A DNA stretch of 64,000 nt from Terriglobus roseus DSM 18391 (GTDB lineage Bacteria; Acidobacteriota; Terriglobia; Terriglobales; Acidobacteriaceae), in contig NC_018014.1 in assembly GCF_000265425.1 (NCBI RefSeq), positions 124,001 through 188,000 on the forward strand. Direction: 5' to 3'. A program made the translations under genes and the position numbers. This document shows positions 7,621 to 15,917 of the stretch, piece by piece (position 1 is the stretch's first letter; each line of letters begins with the position of its first letter). A model generated the notes under the pieces. That model saw only the letters and a list, made by a program, of their open reading frames with translations. It made no database searches and was not told the origin of the DNA.

Positions 7621-9828
7621 ATGGCAACTGCAAAGCTCAAGTTTCTGGAAGATCGCTGGGACGACGCAGTCGCCTCCAAGCTGGACGCCCCGGAGCTGCT
7701 CCGTTACCGTTCGAACCTGCTGGGTTCCGACCTTCGCCTGACCAACTTTGGCGGCGGCAATACCTCCTCCAAGCTGGACGAAGTCGATCCCCTAACGGGC
7801 GAGACTGTTAAGGTGCTGTGGGTCAAGGGATCCGGCGGCGACCTGGGTTCCATCAAGCGCAGTGGTTTTGCAACGCTGTACCTGGACAAGGTGCTGTCGC
7901 TGACCAAGCGTTACCGCGGTGTTGAGAACGAAGACGAGATGGTTGCCATGTACCCTCTCTGCACGTTCAACAACAATCCGACGGCTGCTTCGATCGATAC
8001 GCCCTTGCATGGCTATCTGCCCTTCCCGCACGTTGACCACCTGCACCCGGACTGGGGCATTGCCCTTGCCGCTTCGGCCAATGGCCTGGAGAAGATGGAG
8101 CAGTTCAATAAGGAGTTCGGCCACAAGATCGTCTGGGTTCCGTGGCAGCGTCCCGGCTTTGAGCTGGGCATGATGCTGAAGCGCGCGGTGGAAGCGAACC
8201 CCGGCTGCGATGGCATCGTCCTGGGCGGCCATGGTTTGTTCACGTGGGGCGAGACGCAGCGTGAGAGCTACCTGAATACCGTCACGATCATCGACCAGAT
8301 CGGCCAGTTTATTGAAGCGCACAACCTGAAGAAGGCTCTGACTGCCTTTGGTGGCGTGAAGCACACGAACCACGCGGAGCGCGAGACGCTGGCAGCGCAG
8401 TTGATGCCGGTGATCCGTGGCGGCGTGTCGCAGAAGCAGCGCCTGATTGGTACCTTCAGCGATCACGACGATGTGCTGGAGTTTGTGAATTCGCAGTACG
8501 CGAAGACGCTGGCGCACCTCGGTACCTCGTGCCCTGACCACTTCATCCGCACCAAGATTCGGCCCATGTACGTGGAGTGGGATCCGAAGACGGACGTGAG
8601 CGAGTTGAAGGCGAAGATCACCTCGGCGCTCGCGACGTATCGCGAGGAGTACGCGGCTTACTACAGCAACCACGCTCTGCCGGAGTCGCCGAAGATGCGC
8701 GACCCGAATCCGACGGTCGTTCTGGTTCCCGGCGTTGGCATGTTCTCGTTCGGCAAGAACAAGGCAGAGTCGCGCATCACGGGTGAGTTTTATCTGAATG
8801 CCATTCACGTGATGAACGGCGCTGGTCAACTGGGCGATGGAACCTGCCCGGCTGAGCTGCCCCAGGCTGGTCCTGCTGCTCCTACGTCGGCGTTTGCGAC
8901 GGAAGAGAACTACGTGGCATTGCCGCCCTCCGAGGCCTTCCGCATTGAATACTGGGCTCTTGAAGAGGCCAAGATTCAGCGTCAGCCACCTGAGAAGGAG
9001 CTGAGCCGCCGCATCGTGATGGTGGTCGGTGGAGCTTCCGGCATCGGTCGTGAGACGGTGCTGCTGGCTGCATCGCGCGGCGCACACATTGTTGTCGCCG
9101 ACCTGACGCAGGACGGTGCGGACAAGGTTGTCGCCGAGGCGCAGGCTATCGGTGGCAAGGAGTGCGCGATCGGCACCACGATCGACATCCGCAACCGCGA
9201 GAAGATCAAGGCAGCGCTCGACAAGTGCGTTGCTGCGTTCGGTGGTCTCGACATCCTGATCAATACGGCGGCTATCTTCCCGACGTCGCCAACCGGCGCA
9301 ATCAGTGACGCACAGTGGGGCACGACGTTAGAGATCAACGTGACGGCCAACTGGCTGCTGAGCGATGAAGCGAACAAGGTCTTCGCCGCACAGGCGCTGC
9401 CGGGTTCGTCGATTGTGCTGACGAGTTCTGCGAATGCCGTTGTGCCGAAGAAGGGCACCGAGGTGTACGACATCTCGAAGGCAGCGCTGAGCCACCTGGT
9501 GCGCGAACTTGCCATCACCTTCTCGCCCGATGTGCGTGTGAACGGCATCAGCCCGGCGACGGTGGTGAAGGGTTCGACGATGTTCCCGCGTGATCGCGTG
9601 AAGGCGTCGTTGTCGAAGTACAACCTGCCGTTCGAGGAGAGCGAGAGCGACGACGAGCTGCGCAACAAGCTGGCGCACTTCTACGCAAAGCGCACGTTGA
9701 CGCATATCCCGATCGATCCGAAGGACAACGCGGAGGCCATCCTGTTTATCGGTGGACCGAAGGCGCCTGTGACCAGTGGCCACCTGATCCCGGTGGATGG
9801 TGGTTTGCCGGAAGCTTTCCTGCGGTAG
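7621..9828 (+). CDS. rhaEW: Bifunctional rhamnulose-1-phosphate aldolase / L-lactaldehyde dehydrogenase
   Basis: 735 residues, a known fusion. Residues about 15-430 are a class II aldolase domain (GGGNTSSK, GGHGLFTWG), which splits L-rhamnulose 1-phosphate into DHAP and L-lactaldehyde. Residues about 460-733 are a short-chain dehydrogenase with the NAD site GGASGIGRE and the catalytic YDISK (Y617 region), which oxidises lactaldehyde to lactate. GGAAGGA stands just before the ATG. Rhamnulokinase follows downstream on the same strand after a 478-base repeat-bearing gap. Operator-like palindromes stand upstream. The isomerase needed to make rhamnulose is not in this window. Confidence 0.92.
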   Translation: MATAKLKFLEDRWDDAVASKLDAPELLRYRSNLLGSDLRLTNFGGGNTSSKLDEVDPLTGETVKVLWVKGSGGDLGSIKRSGFATLYLDKVLSLTKRYRGVENEDEMVAMYPLCTFNNNPTAASIDTPLHGYLPFPHVDHLHPDWGIALAASANGLEKMEQFNKEFGHKIVWVPWQRPGFELGMMLKRAVEANPGCDGIVLGGHGLFTWGETQRESYLNTVTIIDQIGQFIEAHNLKKALTAFGGVKHTNHAERETLAAQLMPVIRGGVSQKQRLIGTFSDHDDVLEFVNSQYAKTLAHLGTSCPDHFIRTKIRPMYVEWDPKTDVSELKAKITSALATYREEYAAYYSNHALPESPKMRDPNPTVVLVPGVGMFSFGKNKAESRITGEFYLNAIHVMNGAGQLGDGTCPAELPQAGPAAPTSAFATEENYVALPPSEAFRIEYWALEEAKIQRQPPEKELSRRIVMVVGGASGIGRETVLLAASRGAHIVVADLTQDGADKVVAEAQAIGGKECAIGTTIDIRNREKIKAALDKCVAAFGGLDILINTAAIFPTSPTGAISDAQWGTTLEINVTANWLLSDEANKVFAAQALPGSSIVLTSSANAVVPKKGTEVYDISKAALSHLVRELAITFSPDVRVNGISPATVVKGSTMFPRDRVKASLSKYNLPFEESESDDELRNKLAHFYAKRTLTHIPIDPKDNAEAILFIGGPKAPVTSGHLIPVDGGLPEAFLR

Positions 9829-9840
9829 TTGGGAACGGTT

Positions 9841-9876
9841 CAACGGTGGGCGCGGCTTTGGCTGCGCCCATCGTTG
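9841..9876 (+). terminator. Hairpin after rhaEW
   Basis: Arms CAACGGTGGGCGC and GCGCCCATCGTTG are nearly complementary and lie 12 bases after the stop codon. The following sequence has no clear T-tract, so strength is uncertain. Confidence 0.5.
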
Positions 9877-9970
9877 ATTGACGTGGATGCTTGTCGTGAA
9901 AGACCTAGCCCTTTGTGAAGGTTATGGCCAGCCTTTGAGTCAGCTTTCCTGATGGCTCGGAAGAAAGCTG

Positions 9971-10036
9971 ACCTCAGCGGCTAAAGCCGAGTTGGATTTG
10001 AGGGTTATTGGCACAGCTGAAGCTGTGCCCTTCCGA
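9971..10036. repeat. Composite hairpin repeat, copy 1
   Basis: CAGCGGCTAAAGCCG hairpin, a variable middle, then GGCACAGCTGAAGCTGTGCC followed by CTTCCGA. The same arrangement recurs at 17250-17316, and a single-hairpin version lies at 17178-17204. It is an intergenic repeat of REP/BIME style. The remaining part of this 478-base gap holds the repeat at 10168-10219 and the RBS of rhaB; no gene is seen. Confidence 0.6.
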
Positions 10037-10167
10037 GCAATGGGCATCGGTGGCCTTAGTTTCATTGCAAGGGTTCCTTGGCATGGCAAAGCTGTAGCGT
10101 TCCGGTCGGAGGGTTTTGTGCCGCGTTGGTGGCGGGCTTGAGCGGAGTTAGCTGGCCTGGCACCGCG

Positions 10168-10219
10168 GTCGCTCCTTCGGAGCGATCCCACCTTAGCTTC
10201 GCGAAGATGGGGCACCCGG
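10168..10219. repeat. REP-like element (CCCAC ... GGGGCACCCG type)
   Basis: A GTCGC-stem hairpin (GTCGCTCCTTCGGAGCGA) is followed by a second stem ending in ATGGGGCACCCGG. This is the same two-hairpin plan as the units at 37601, 39963-40205 and 46244. Confidence 0.65.
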
Positions 10220-10306
10220 TTTTCATGCCCATTCTTCGATTCGACGACGAGAGAAGAACCGGGCTGCAATCTATGAACATCGCAACGAACACCAGGAGAA
10301 ACAGCT

Positions 10307-11725
10307 TTGACACCGACTGACACACGCGCACTGGTAGCTATCGATCTTGGTGCGGAGAGCTGCCGCGTCTCACTGTTGCGCTGGCTGCCGACGGGACCGC
10401 AGTGCACGCTGGTGCATCGCTTTCTGAACAATGCCGTCGAGACAGAGAACGGCCTGCGCTGGAAGATCGATGCGATTGAAGCGGGTCTGATGGAAGGTCT
10501 GCACAGGTGTGCGGCGATTGCGACGGAAGGTGTGCGCTCGATCGCTGTGGATGGCTGGGCTGTGGACTATGCGCGACTCGATGACGATGGCAAGGCCATG
10601 GAAGATCCGTACTGCTATCGCGATGTACGTAACATCACCAGCGAAGAGAGTGTGCACGCGATTATCCCTGCTGCGCAGATGCGTGTGCTGACGGCCATCG
10701 GGATCATGCGGATCAATACGCTCTATCAGCTCTATGCGGACAAGCTCGCAGGCCGGCCCCAGGCGCCGTGGCTGAATCTGCCGGAGTACATCCTGGAACG
10801 GCTGGGTGGCCGCCGCGTCAGCGAGTATACGAACGCGACGCACACGCAGTTGATCGACATGCACACGGGAACGTGGGCGACGGGCATCTTCGAGCGGCTG
10901 GAGCTTGATCCGGAGATGGCTGCGCCGCTGGTGCTGCCGGGTTCCATTGTCGGTAAGGTGACGGGTGAGCTTGCGACGCTGCCGGCCTTTGCGGATACGC
11001 AGCTTGTTGCGCCTTGCTGCCATGACACTGCTTCGGCCATTGCCGGGATCCCGGATGCTGCGGATGACTGGGCTTACATCAGCAGCGGTACGTGGTCGCT
11101 GGTGGGGACGCTGCTGCAGGAGGCGATCAACACGCAGCCTGCGCGCGAAGAGAACCTGACAAACTTTGGTGGTGCGGGCGGCCGCATCCTGTTCCACAAG
11201 AACGTCAATGGCATGTGGCTGCTGCGTGGCTGCCTGGATGTGTGGCGGGCCGCGGGCAAGGACTGGAGCTTTGACGAGCTGCTGCCGCTGGCCGAGGCGC
11301 AGCATACGCCGCACCATCTGTTGGATGTGGATGACCCCGATCTGCTGCTGCCGGGAGACATGCCGAATCGCATCAATCGGCAGTTGCTGGAGCGCGGCTT
11401 TGGCGAGATCTCGACGAAGCCTGAGGATGCACCCGCGATGACGGCGCTGATCCTGCATAGCCTGGCTGCTCGTTATGCACAGGTGCTGGGTGCGATTGCG
11501 GATATCACGGGTAAGAAGCTGAAGAAGCTGTACATCGTGGGTGGCGGCAGTCGCAATGCGTTGCTGAACCGATTGACGGCGCAGGCTACGGGGCTTGAGG
11601 TTGTTGTGGGTGCGTCCGAGTCTTCTACGCTGGGGAACTTTGCAGTGCAGATGGCGGCGGTGGAGAGCTCGGCGGATGCGGAGACGATTGCGGAGTGGGC
11701 CGGGGTTTTGCGGACTGCGTTTTAG
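10307..11725 (+). CDS. rhaB: Rhamnulokinase
   Basis: 472 residues, FGGY carbohydrate kinase fold. The N-terminal ATPase motif VAIDLGAESCRVSL and the rhamnulokinase segments 'GVRSIAVDGWAVDYARLDD', 'CYRDVRN' and 'RINTLYQLYAD' are clear. The second ATPase domain carries 'YISSGTWSLVG' and 'YIVGGGSRNALLNRLTAQATG'. It phosphorylates L-rhamnulose to feed the RhaEW aldolase encoded just upstream. The TTG start is chosen because AGGAG lies nine bases before it; no better ATG exists near the conserved N-terminus. No operator palindrome is seen directly before it, so it may be transcribed from the rhaEW promoter. Confidence 0.93.
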   Translation: MTPTDTRALVAIDLGAESCRVSLLRWLPTGPQCTLVHRFLNNAVETENGLRWKIDAIEAGLMEGLHRCAAIATEGVRSIAVDGWAVDYARLDDDGKAMEDPYCYRDVRNITSEESVHAIIPAAQMRVLTAIGIMRINTLYQLYADKLAGRPQAPWLNLPEYILERLGGRRVSEYTNATHTQLIDMHTGTWATGIFERLELDPEMAAPLVLPGSIVGKVTGELATLPAFADTQLVAPCCHDTASAIAGIPDAADDWAYISSGTWSLVGTLLQEAINTQPAREENLTNFGGAGGRILFHKNVNGMWLLRGCLDVWRAAGKDWSFDELLPLAEAQHTPHHLLDVDDPDLLLPGDMPNRINRQLLERGFGEISTKPEDAPAMTALILHSLAARYAQVLGAIADITGKKLKKLYIVGGGSRNALLNRLTAQATGLEVVVGASESSTLGNFAVQMAAVESSADAETIAEWAGVLRTAF

Positions 11726-11742
11726 ATCCCTACAGACCTGAA

Positions 11743-11776
11743 CCCATGTCTCAGGAGCGAGACATGGGGCACCCGG
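11743..11776. repeat. REP-like hairpin, GGGGCACCC type
   Basis: Inverted arms CCCATGTCTC and GAGACATGGG around AGGAGC, followed by GCACCCGG. It lies just after rhaB and could also slow transcription there. Confidence 0.6.
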
Positions 11777-11915
11777 CACGATGTGTGAACCTTCCTTGTT
11801 GTGCCGCCGGTTCCAGTCAGGATCTGCGCGTGACGATCGCAAAGAATGGGGCACGCATCCTGCGAGCTGGGCCGGAGTGACATCGGTGAGTTGCAGTTTT
11901 CCTGTCACTTACCGC

Positions 11916-11921
11916 TACAAT
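11916..11921 (+). promoter_or_regulatory. -10 box TACAAT upstream of lacI-type gene
   Basis: TACAAT ends ten bases before the ATG at 11932. TTGCAG lies 19 bases upstream of it as a possible -35. No Shine-Dalgarno sequence is seen, so a very short or absent leader is likely. Confidence 0.4.
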
Positions 11922-11931
11922 CATCTGCACC

Positions 11932-12996
11932 ATGGCACCAACCCAGAAAGAACTCGCGAAACTCGCTGGCGTCTCGGCGGGTACGGTGTCGAATGTTGTT
12001 AACGGCATCCCTGGCGTGAGCGAAACCGCTCGTCAGAAGGTGTTGACGGCGATCCGCCAGCTTAACTATCAGCCCAACCTGATCGCGCGCAGCCTTCGCA
12101 CCAATCGCACGCAGACACTGGGCATCATTGTGCCGGACATCACGGTGCCGTTCTTCCCGAAGATCATTCGTGGAGCGGAGTCGGCAGCGCGTGAGGCCGG
12201 GTACTACCTGATGGTGCTGGACAGCGAAAACGACCAAGGTCGTGAGGCGGCCATGCTGGAGCTGCTGCGGTCGCAGCGCAGTGAGGGCACGCTGCTGGTG
12301 GCGGCGGGTGGTCATGGCTGGACGAAGGAGACTGCTGCTTCCGTCACGGCACAGGCGCCGCTGGTCTGCCTGGATCGTCTGCCGGAGGGGCTTGCAGTCG
12401 ATTCGGTCTGTGTGGACGATCCTCGGGCTGCTGCCATGGCCGTGTCGCATCTTGTCGAGCGTGGACATCGTGAGATCGCGGTTGTGACCGGGCCGCTGAC
12501 GCTGCGGAATGAGCAGGCGCGTCTGCGCGGCTATCGCACGGCGATGCAGCATCACGGCCTGCAGGTGCGGGAGCGTCTGGTGTGGCAGGCAGGCTTTCAG
12601 CCGGCGGAGATTGCGCGTGTTTGCCAGGAGGGAATGCTGGGGGGACGGGACCGTCCGACCGCTGTCTTCGCGACAAATGGCGTCACCGGGCTGAGCATGT
12701 TGAAGAGTTTGTACGCGTTAGGACTGGAGACGCCGCGTGACGTGGCTGTCGTCTGCTTCGACGAGTTGAATGGCGAAGAGTTCTTCCGGCCCGGCATTAC
12801 GACGGTGGTGCAGCCGGCGTTTGAAATTGGCGCGCGCGCGCTGCAGGTTCTGCTGCGCCGGATTCGTGGCAAAGGCGATGCGGCACCGCTGGAAACGGTA
12901 CGTCTTCCCGCGACACTTGTGGTGCGTGAATCGTCGAGCGAGCCAGTTTCCGCAGGGTCGCATACGGCGCGGCCTCGGGCAAAAAAACGTAGCTGA
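11932..12996 (+). CDS. LacI-family transcriptional regulator
   Basis: 354 residues. The N-terminal helix-turn-helix and hinge (KELAKLAGVSAGTVSNVVNG, about 6-25, then 'RQLNYQPNLIARSLRTNRT') precede a periplasmic-binding-protein-like effector domain (about 60-335; 'TLGIIVPDITVPFF', 'VEFATNGVTG'-like region, 'DVAVVCFDELNGEEF'). Such proteins are usually sugar-responsive repressors. It follows rhaEW and rhaB on the same strand, and the palindrome TGAGACGTCTCA before rhaEW and before the cluster ending at 19860 is the obvious candidate site. Effector unknown; rhamnose or a derivative is the natural guess. No autoregulatory copy of the palindrome is seen. Confidence 0.92.
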   Translation: MAPTQKELAKLAGVSAGTVSNVVNGIPGVSETARQKVLTAIRQLNYQPNLIARSLRTNRTQTLGIIVPDITVPFFPKIIRGAESAAREAGYYLMVLDSENDQGREAAMLELLRSQRSEGTLLVAAGGHGWTKETAASVTAQAPLVCLDRLPEGLAVDSVCVDDPRAAAMAVSHLVERGHREIAVVTGPLTLRNEQARLRGYRTAMQHHGLQVRERLVWQAGFQPAEIARVCQEGMLGGRDRPTAVFATNGVTGLSMLKSLYALGLETPRDVAVVCFDELNGEEFFRPGITTVVQPAFEIGARALQVLLRRIRGKGDAAPLETVRLPATLVVRESSSEPVSAGSHTARPRAKKRS

Positions 12997-13177
12997 CACG
13001 ATATACTTAGATACGGACGCCGCTTCGGCCAACGCACGGTTTTGTCCCTCGTGTACAGGCAGAAACATTGGTGCAGCGACCGGAATCTCGGCCTTCGTCA
13101 GACCCAGGGCGCAGCAACTATCGCCGCCCTTCAGGGTTTTATTCGACAGGCGCATACCACGGGTGACGAAAGAAGAT

Positions 13178-13741
13178 ATGAGACACGCGAAACAGGTTTT
13201 GGCTTCTCTTACGGTCGGTCTTCCCCTGCTGGTCTGGGGTGTTTCCGCAGGCAGTGCGGTTGCCGCTGCTGCTCCTGCGGCGTACGCGCAGGATGCGCAT
13301 CCGGAGCTGCCCGCAGGTCCGGGACGCGATGTCACGCTGGCGACCTGCACTAAGTGTCACGCGATCAGCAACGTGACCGGCCAGCACAAGGACCGTGACG
13401 GATGGACCGCAACCATCACGAAGATGGTTGGTTATGGCGCGACGGGCACCGATGACGACTTCGGCCTGATCCTGGATTATGTGACGAAGAACTTCGGCCT
13501 GGATTCGCCGCCGGCTGCTGCCGGCGCCGCTGCGGATGCAGCCCACCCGAAGATCGTCGTCAACAAGGAGACGGCGGCGCAGTTGACCACGGATCTTGGA
13601 CTGACGGATGACGAGGCGAAGGCTGTTGTGAGCTATCGCGAGAAGAACGGCGACTACAAGACGATCGACGACCTGAAGAAGGTGCCGAACGTGGATGCGA
13701 AGAAGTTTGACGCGAAGAAGGACGATCTTCTTTTTTCGTAG
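13178..13741 (+). CDS. Exported cytochrome c-like / helix-hairpin-helix fusion
   Basis: 187 residues. The signal peptide (about 1-38) ends at AYAQD. A short region with one heme site C57-T-K-C60-H61 follows, similar to small cytochrome-like domains of acidobacterial secreted proteins. After an A-rich linker, residues about 120-187 form a ComEA-type helix-hairpin-helix domain (LGLTDDEAKAVVSYREKNGDYKTIDDLKKVPNVDAKKF). HhH domains of this kind bind DNA, as in the competence protein ComEA; pairing one with a heme site outside the cytoplasm is unusual. ATG 13178 has AAAGAAG five bases upstream; a GTG at 13163 is an alternative. It ends at a strong shared terminator. Confidence 0.75.
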   Translation: MRHAKQVLASLTVGLPLLVWGVSAGSAVAAAAPAAYAQDAHPELPAGPGRDVTLATCTKCHAISNVTGQHKDRDGWTATITKMVGYGATGTDDDFGLILDYVTKNFGLDSPPAAAGAAADAAHPKIVVNKETAAQLTTDLGLTDDEAKAVVSYREKNGDYKTIDDLKKVPNVDAKKFDAKKDDLLFS

Positions 13742-13759
13742 TTGAGTCAGTAGTAAGTC

Positions 13760-13791
13760 AAAAGGGGATGCGCTCGTGCGCATCCCCTTTT
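13760..13791. terminator. Bidirectional intrinsic terminator
   Basis: AAAAGGGGATGCGC, a short loop and GCGCATCCCCTTTT form a perfect stem flanked by A and T runs. It lies between two convergent genes and should act both ways. Confidence 0.9.
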
Positions 13792-13809
13792 GTCTGCCTG
13801 AGTGTCTCG

Positions 13810-14865
13810 CTACTTTACGGACGGCATCGAGACCGTCTCTGGGATGCTGTCGGTTACGGCGGTTCGTATCCAGTAGGTTGCGGTAAGTTCGCCGCGTGCC
13901 GGCAGCCACTTGTACGTGGGGGTGTCGAGCAGGCGACCGCGTTCGATCATGGCGCGGCGAGACTCGGGGAAGGGCGATGTACCGAACTCCATGCCGCGGG
14001 CGACGCCGGTGTTGTTCCATGGCTTGAACGAGCGGCTGCGGTTCTCTTCCCAGATGCCGAGCCAGGGGAAGTCTCCGGGCTGCCAGACGTAGGAAAATGC
14101 CAGGCGCGAGACGGGGGACCACGCGGTCCAACTGACAGCCTTGGCTGCTGAGATCATGCGCGCTGCCACGTAGCTGCTGGCGGGGGCGTCGGGCTTCATG
14201 TCCTGCAGGTTCTGCGTGCCCTTGCCGTCGGCGAGAGGAGCGTGCGGCCATGCGAACTTTTTACCCGCTTCCAGGTATGGCGCTTCGCCGAGATCGGATT
14301 CGATGACGGCGGCGCGATCGGCGGTCGTGCGGAACTGCGTGGTTGCGGGGTCAAGGAAGGGTGGGCTCAGCGTGACGTGCTGCGTCCATGCGAGCGGCCG
14401 TTCCATCGCGGTGCGGTTGATGACCTTCTCGTGGATGAGGACGTCGGCTCCGTGGAGAGTGATGGTGCGCTCGAAGTCCAGTTCTGCGAGCGGCATGGGA
14501 AGGCGGCAGTGAAGGGTGTTGCCGTCTTCTGTGATCTCGTAGGGCAGGATCGAGGCTTCGCCGTGGGCGGTCATGCCGGCGGCCGCTTCAGCAGGGCTGG
14601 GGCCGCCGAAGAGGTCGAGGCAGGTGTTATGCCCGAGGATGCCACAGAGCAGCGTGGCTTCAACGCCGTTGCCGAAGAGCTCTTCCTGGGCGGGGCCGAA
14701 CTCGCTCGGCTCGCTGGTGGTCCAGTGGGGTGTCCAGAGCGGGTTGACGCCGGCGGCCTTGCTGAAGACTTCGGCTATGTGGCCGCCTTCGACGGTCACG
14801 GTGACGCGGAGGTCGTCGTTCTCAATGCTGAATGCTTTGCGGTTGAGGTAAGTCGTCTTCGGCAT
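13810..14865 (-). CDS. Aldose 1-epimerase-like (galactose mutarotase fold) protein
   Basis: 351 residues, no signal peptide. The beta-rich sequence has mutarotase-fold features: 'VEGGHIAEVFSK', 'ERTITLHGADVLIHEKVINRT', 'LAWTQHVTLSPPFL' with the catalytic-type histidine, and 'WLGIWEENRSRSF'. It is longer than classical GalM and belongs to the loosely annotated DUF4432-like or mutarotase-like group, so the sugar substrate is unknown. It is the last gene of the leftward cluster that starts at 19860. A TAAACT box six bases before the ATG suggests its own leaderless promoter in addition to any read-through. Confidence 0.75.
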   Translation of the reverse strand: MPKTTYLNRKAFSIENDDLRVTVTVEGGHIAEVFSKAAGVNPLWTPHWTTSEPSEFGPAQEELFGNGVEATLLCGILGHNTCLDLFGGPSPAEAAAGMTAHGEASILPYEITEDGNTLHCRLPMPLAELDFERTITLHGADVLIHEKVINRTAMERPLAWTQHVTLSPPFLDPATTQFRTTADRAAVIESDLGEAPYLEAGKKFAWPHAPLADGKGTQNLQDMKPDAPASSYVAARMISAAKAVSWTAWSPVSRLAFSYVWQPGDFPWLGIWEENRSRSFKPWNNTGVARGMEFGTSPFPESRRAMIERGRLLDTPTYKWLPARGELTATYWIRTAVTDSIPETVSMPSVK

Positions 14866-14871
14866 GGGTTG

Positions 14872-14877
14872 AGTTTA
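14872..14877 (-). promoter_or_regulatory. -10 box TAAACT six bases before ATG
   Basis: On the minus strand TAAACT is followed by CAACCC and the ATG of the mutarotase-like gene. It has the same six-base spacing as four other genes here, and no ribosome binding site. Confidence 0.5.
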
Positions 14878-14910
14878 GCTTTTCGTGTGTGAGTCAGGCG
14901 TGATGGCGTT

Positions 14911-14948
14911 GCACCCCACGCCTCCGATGCGAGACGTGGGGCGCCGCG
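14911..14948. repeat. REP-like hairpin, degenerate GGGGCACCC type
   Basis: CCCCACG...CGTGGGG stem followed by GCGCC; a diverged single-hairpin member of the intergenic family. Confidence 0.5.
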
Positions 14949-14957
14949 TGTCGGCTA

Positions 14958-15878
14958 TTAGAGCTTCTTGATGGAGATGTTGCGGACCCACAGGTCGCCG
15001 AAGGATTCGGACTCGACGCCGATCTTGCCGGCAGCGCGGAAGTACTTCGGGTCGATGTCGACGATCTGCGTGACCAGGTGGCCGTTCATGTAGATGGAGA
15101 CGGAGTGACCGAGGGCGACGACGACGAACTGGTTCCAGTCGTCCTTGTGGAACCAGGAGTCGTGCGTTGCCTTGTCGGCGATCTGAGCCATAGCCCAGCT
15201 GCCGGTGGCGTCGGCGTACATGCTGTAGCCGGGTGTTGCGATGACGGCGCGACCGCTCTGCTCATAGAACATGCCGCTGTAGTGATTGGCCTGGTCGAAG
15301 TCGGCCTGCGGGCCGGCCATGTCGTACTTGGCCTGGGATTCCTTGCTGGGCGCGGTGCCGGGGGTGGCGCAGGCTGCGGGGCGTGGCGCACGCGGCGCTG
15401 CTGCGCCTGCGGCTGCGGGACGTGGTGGTGCGGCGGGGCGCGGGGCCGGGACCATCTTGGGGCCGCCGGTCACGTTGCTGTCCGACGTGATGTAGCTGCG
15501 GAACTGCATGCCGCCGTTAATGTTGCCGGTGCCCTTCATCTCGTACTTGAGGACGAAGTCGCCGAACTCGCCCGCGGTGGAGACGGCGTAGACGGTGCCG
15601 GTGGGTTTCTCGCAGGTGGCGGTCAGGTGGATGGCGCCGTCCTGGATGTTCCAGAGTGCCGGGTCGTAGCTGAAACCCTTGAGCGTGCCGTCGAAGAGTG
15701 GCGTGAAGCCGGTGTTGTCGGCGAAGTTGTTCATGGGCGGCGGCGTGCCGATGCGCTGGAAGCCGGCCTGGAGCGGGTTGGGTGCTGCGGCTGCCGGCGG
15801 TGCCTGGGCCACGGCTGCGGCAGAGGTCGCGAGCAGGGCTGCGGTCAGTGCAAAGGTGATGCGATTCTTGCAGAACAT
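14958..15878 (-). CDS. Secreted DUF1080 protein with Pro/Ala-rich insert
   Basis: 306 residues from the ATG with GGAGG eight bases upstream. The signal peptide (about 1-24) is followed by a DUF1080 domain with 'FTPLFDGTLKGFSYDPALWNIQDGAIH', 'GGMQFRSYI' and 'RAAGKIGVESESFGDLWVRNISIKKL'. A proline/alanine-rich low-complexity insert of about 35 residues sits in the middle, as a likely surface loop. The family is linked to glycoside or 3-keto-sugar hydrolysis. Its place directly after a Gfo/Idh/MocA oxidoreductase gene fits the keto-sugar pathway in which an oxidoreductase and a DUF1080 hydrolase act in sequence (inference). Confidence 0.85.
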   Translation of the reverse strand: MFCKNRITFALTAALLATSAAAVAQAPPAAAAPNPLQAGFQRIGTPPPMNNFADNTGFTPLFDGTLKGFSYDPALWNIQDGAIHLTATCEKPTGTVYAVSTAGEFGDFVLKYEMKGTGNINGGMQFRSYITSDSNVTGGPKMVPAPRPAAPPRPAAAGAAAPRAPRPAACATPGTAPSKESQAKYDMAGPQADFDQANHYSGMFYEQSGRAVIATPGYSMYADATGSWAMAQIADKATHDSWFHKDDWNQFVVVALGHSVSIYMNGHLVTQIVDIDPKYFRAAGKIGVESESFGDLWVRNISIKKL

Positions 15879-15917
15879 CGTACGTGCCTCCAAAGGTGAA
15901 GTGCGCTTGCCGCGTGG

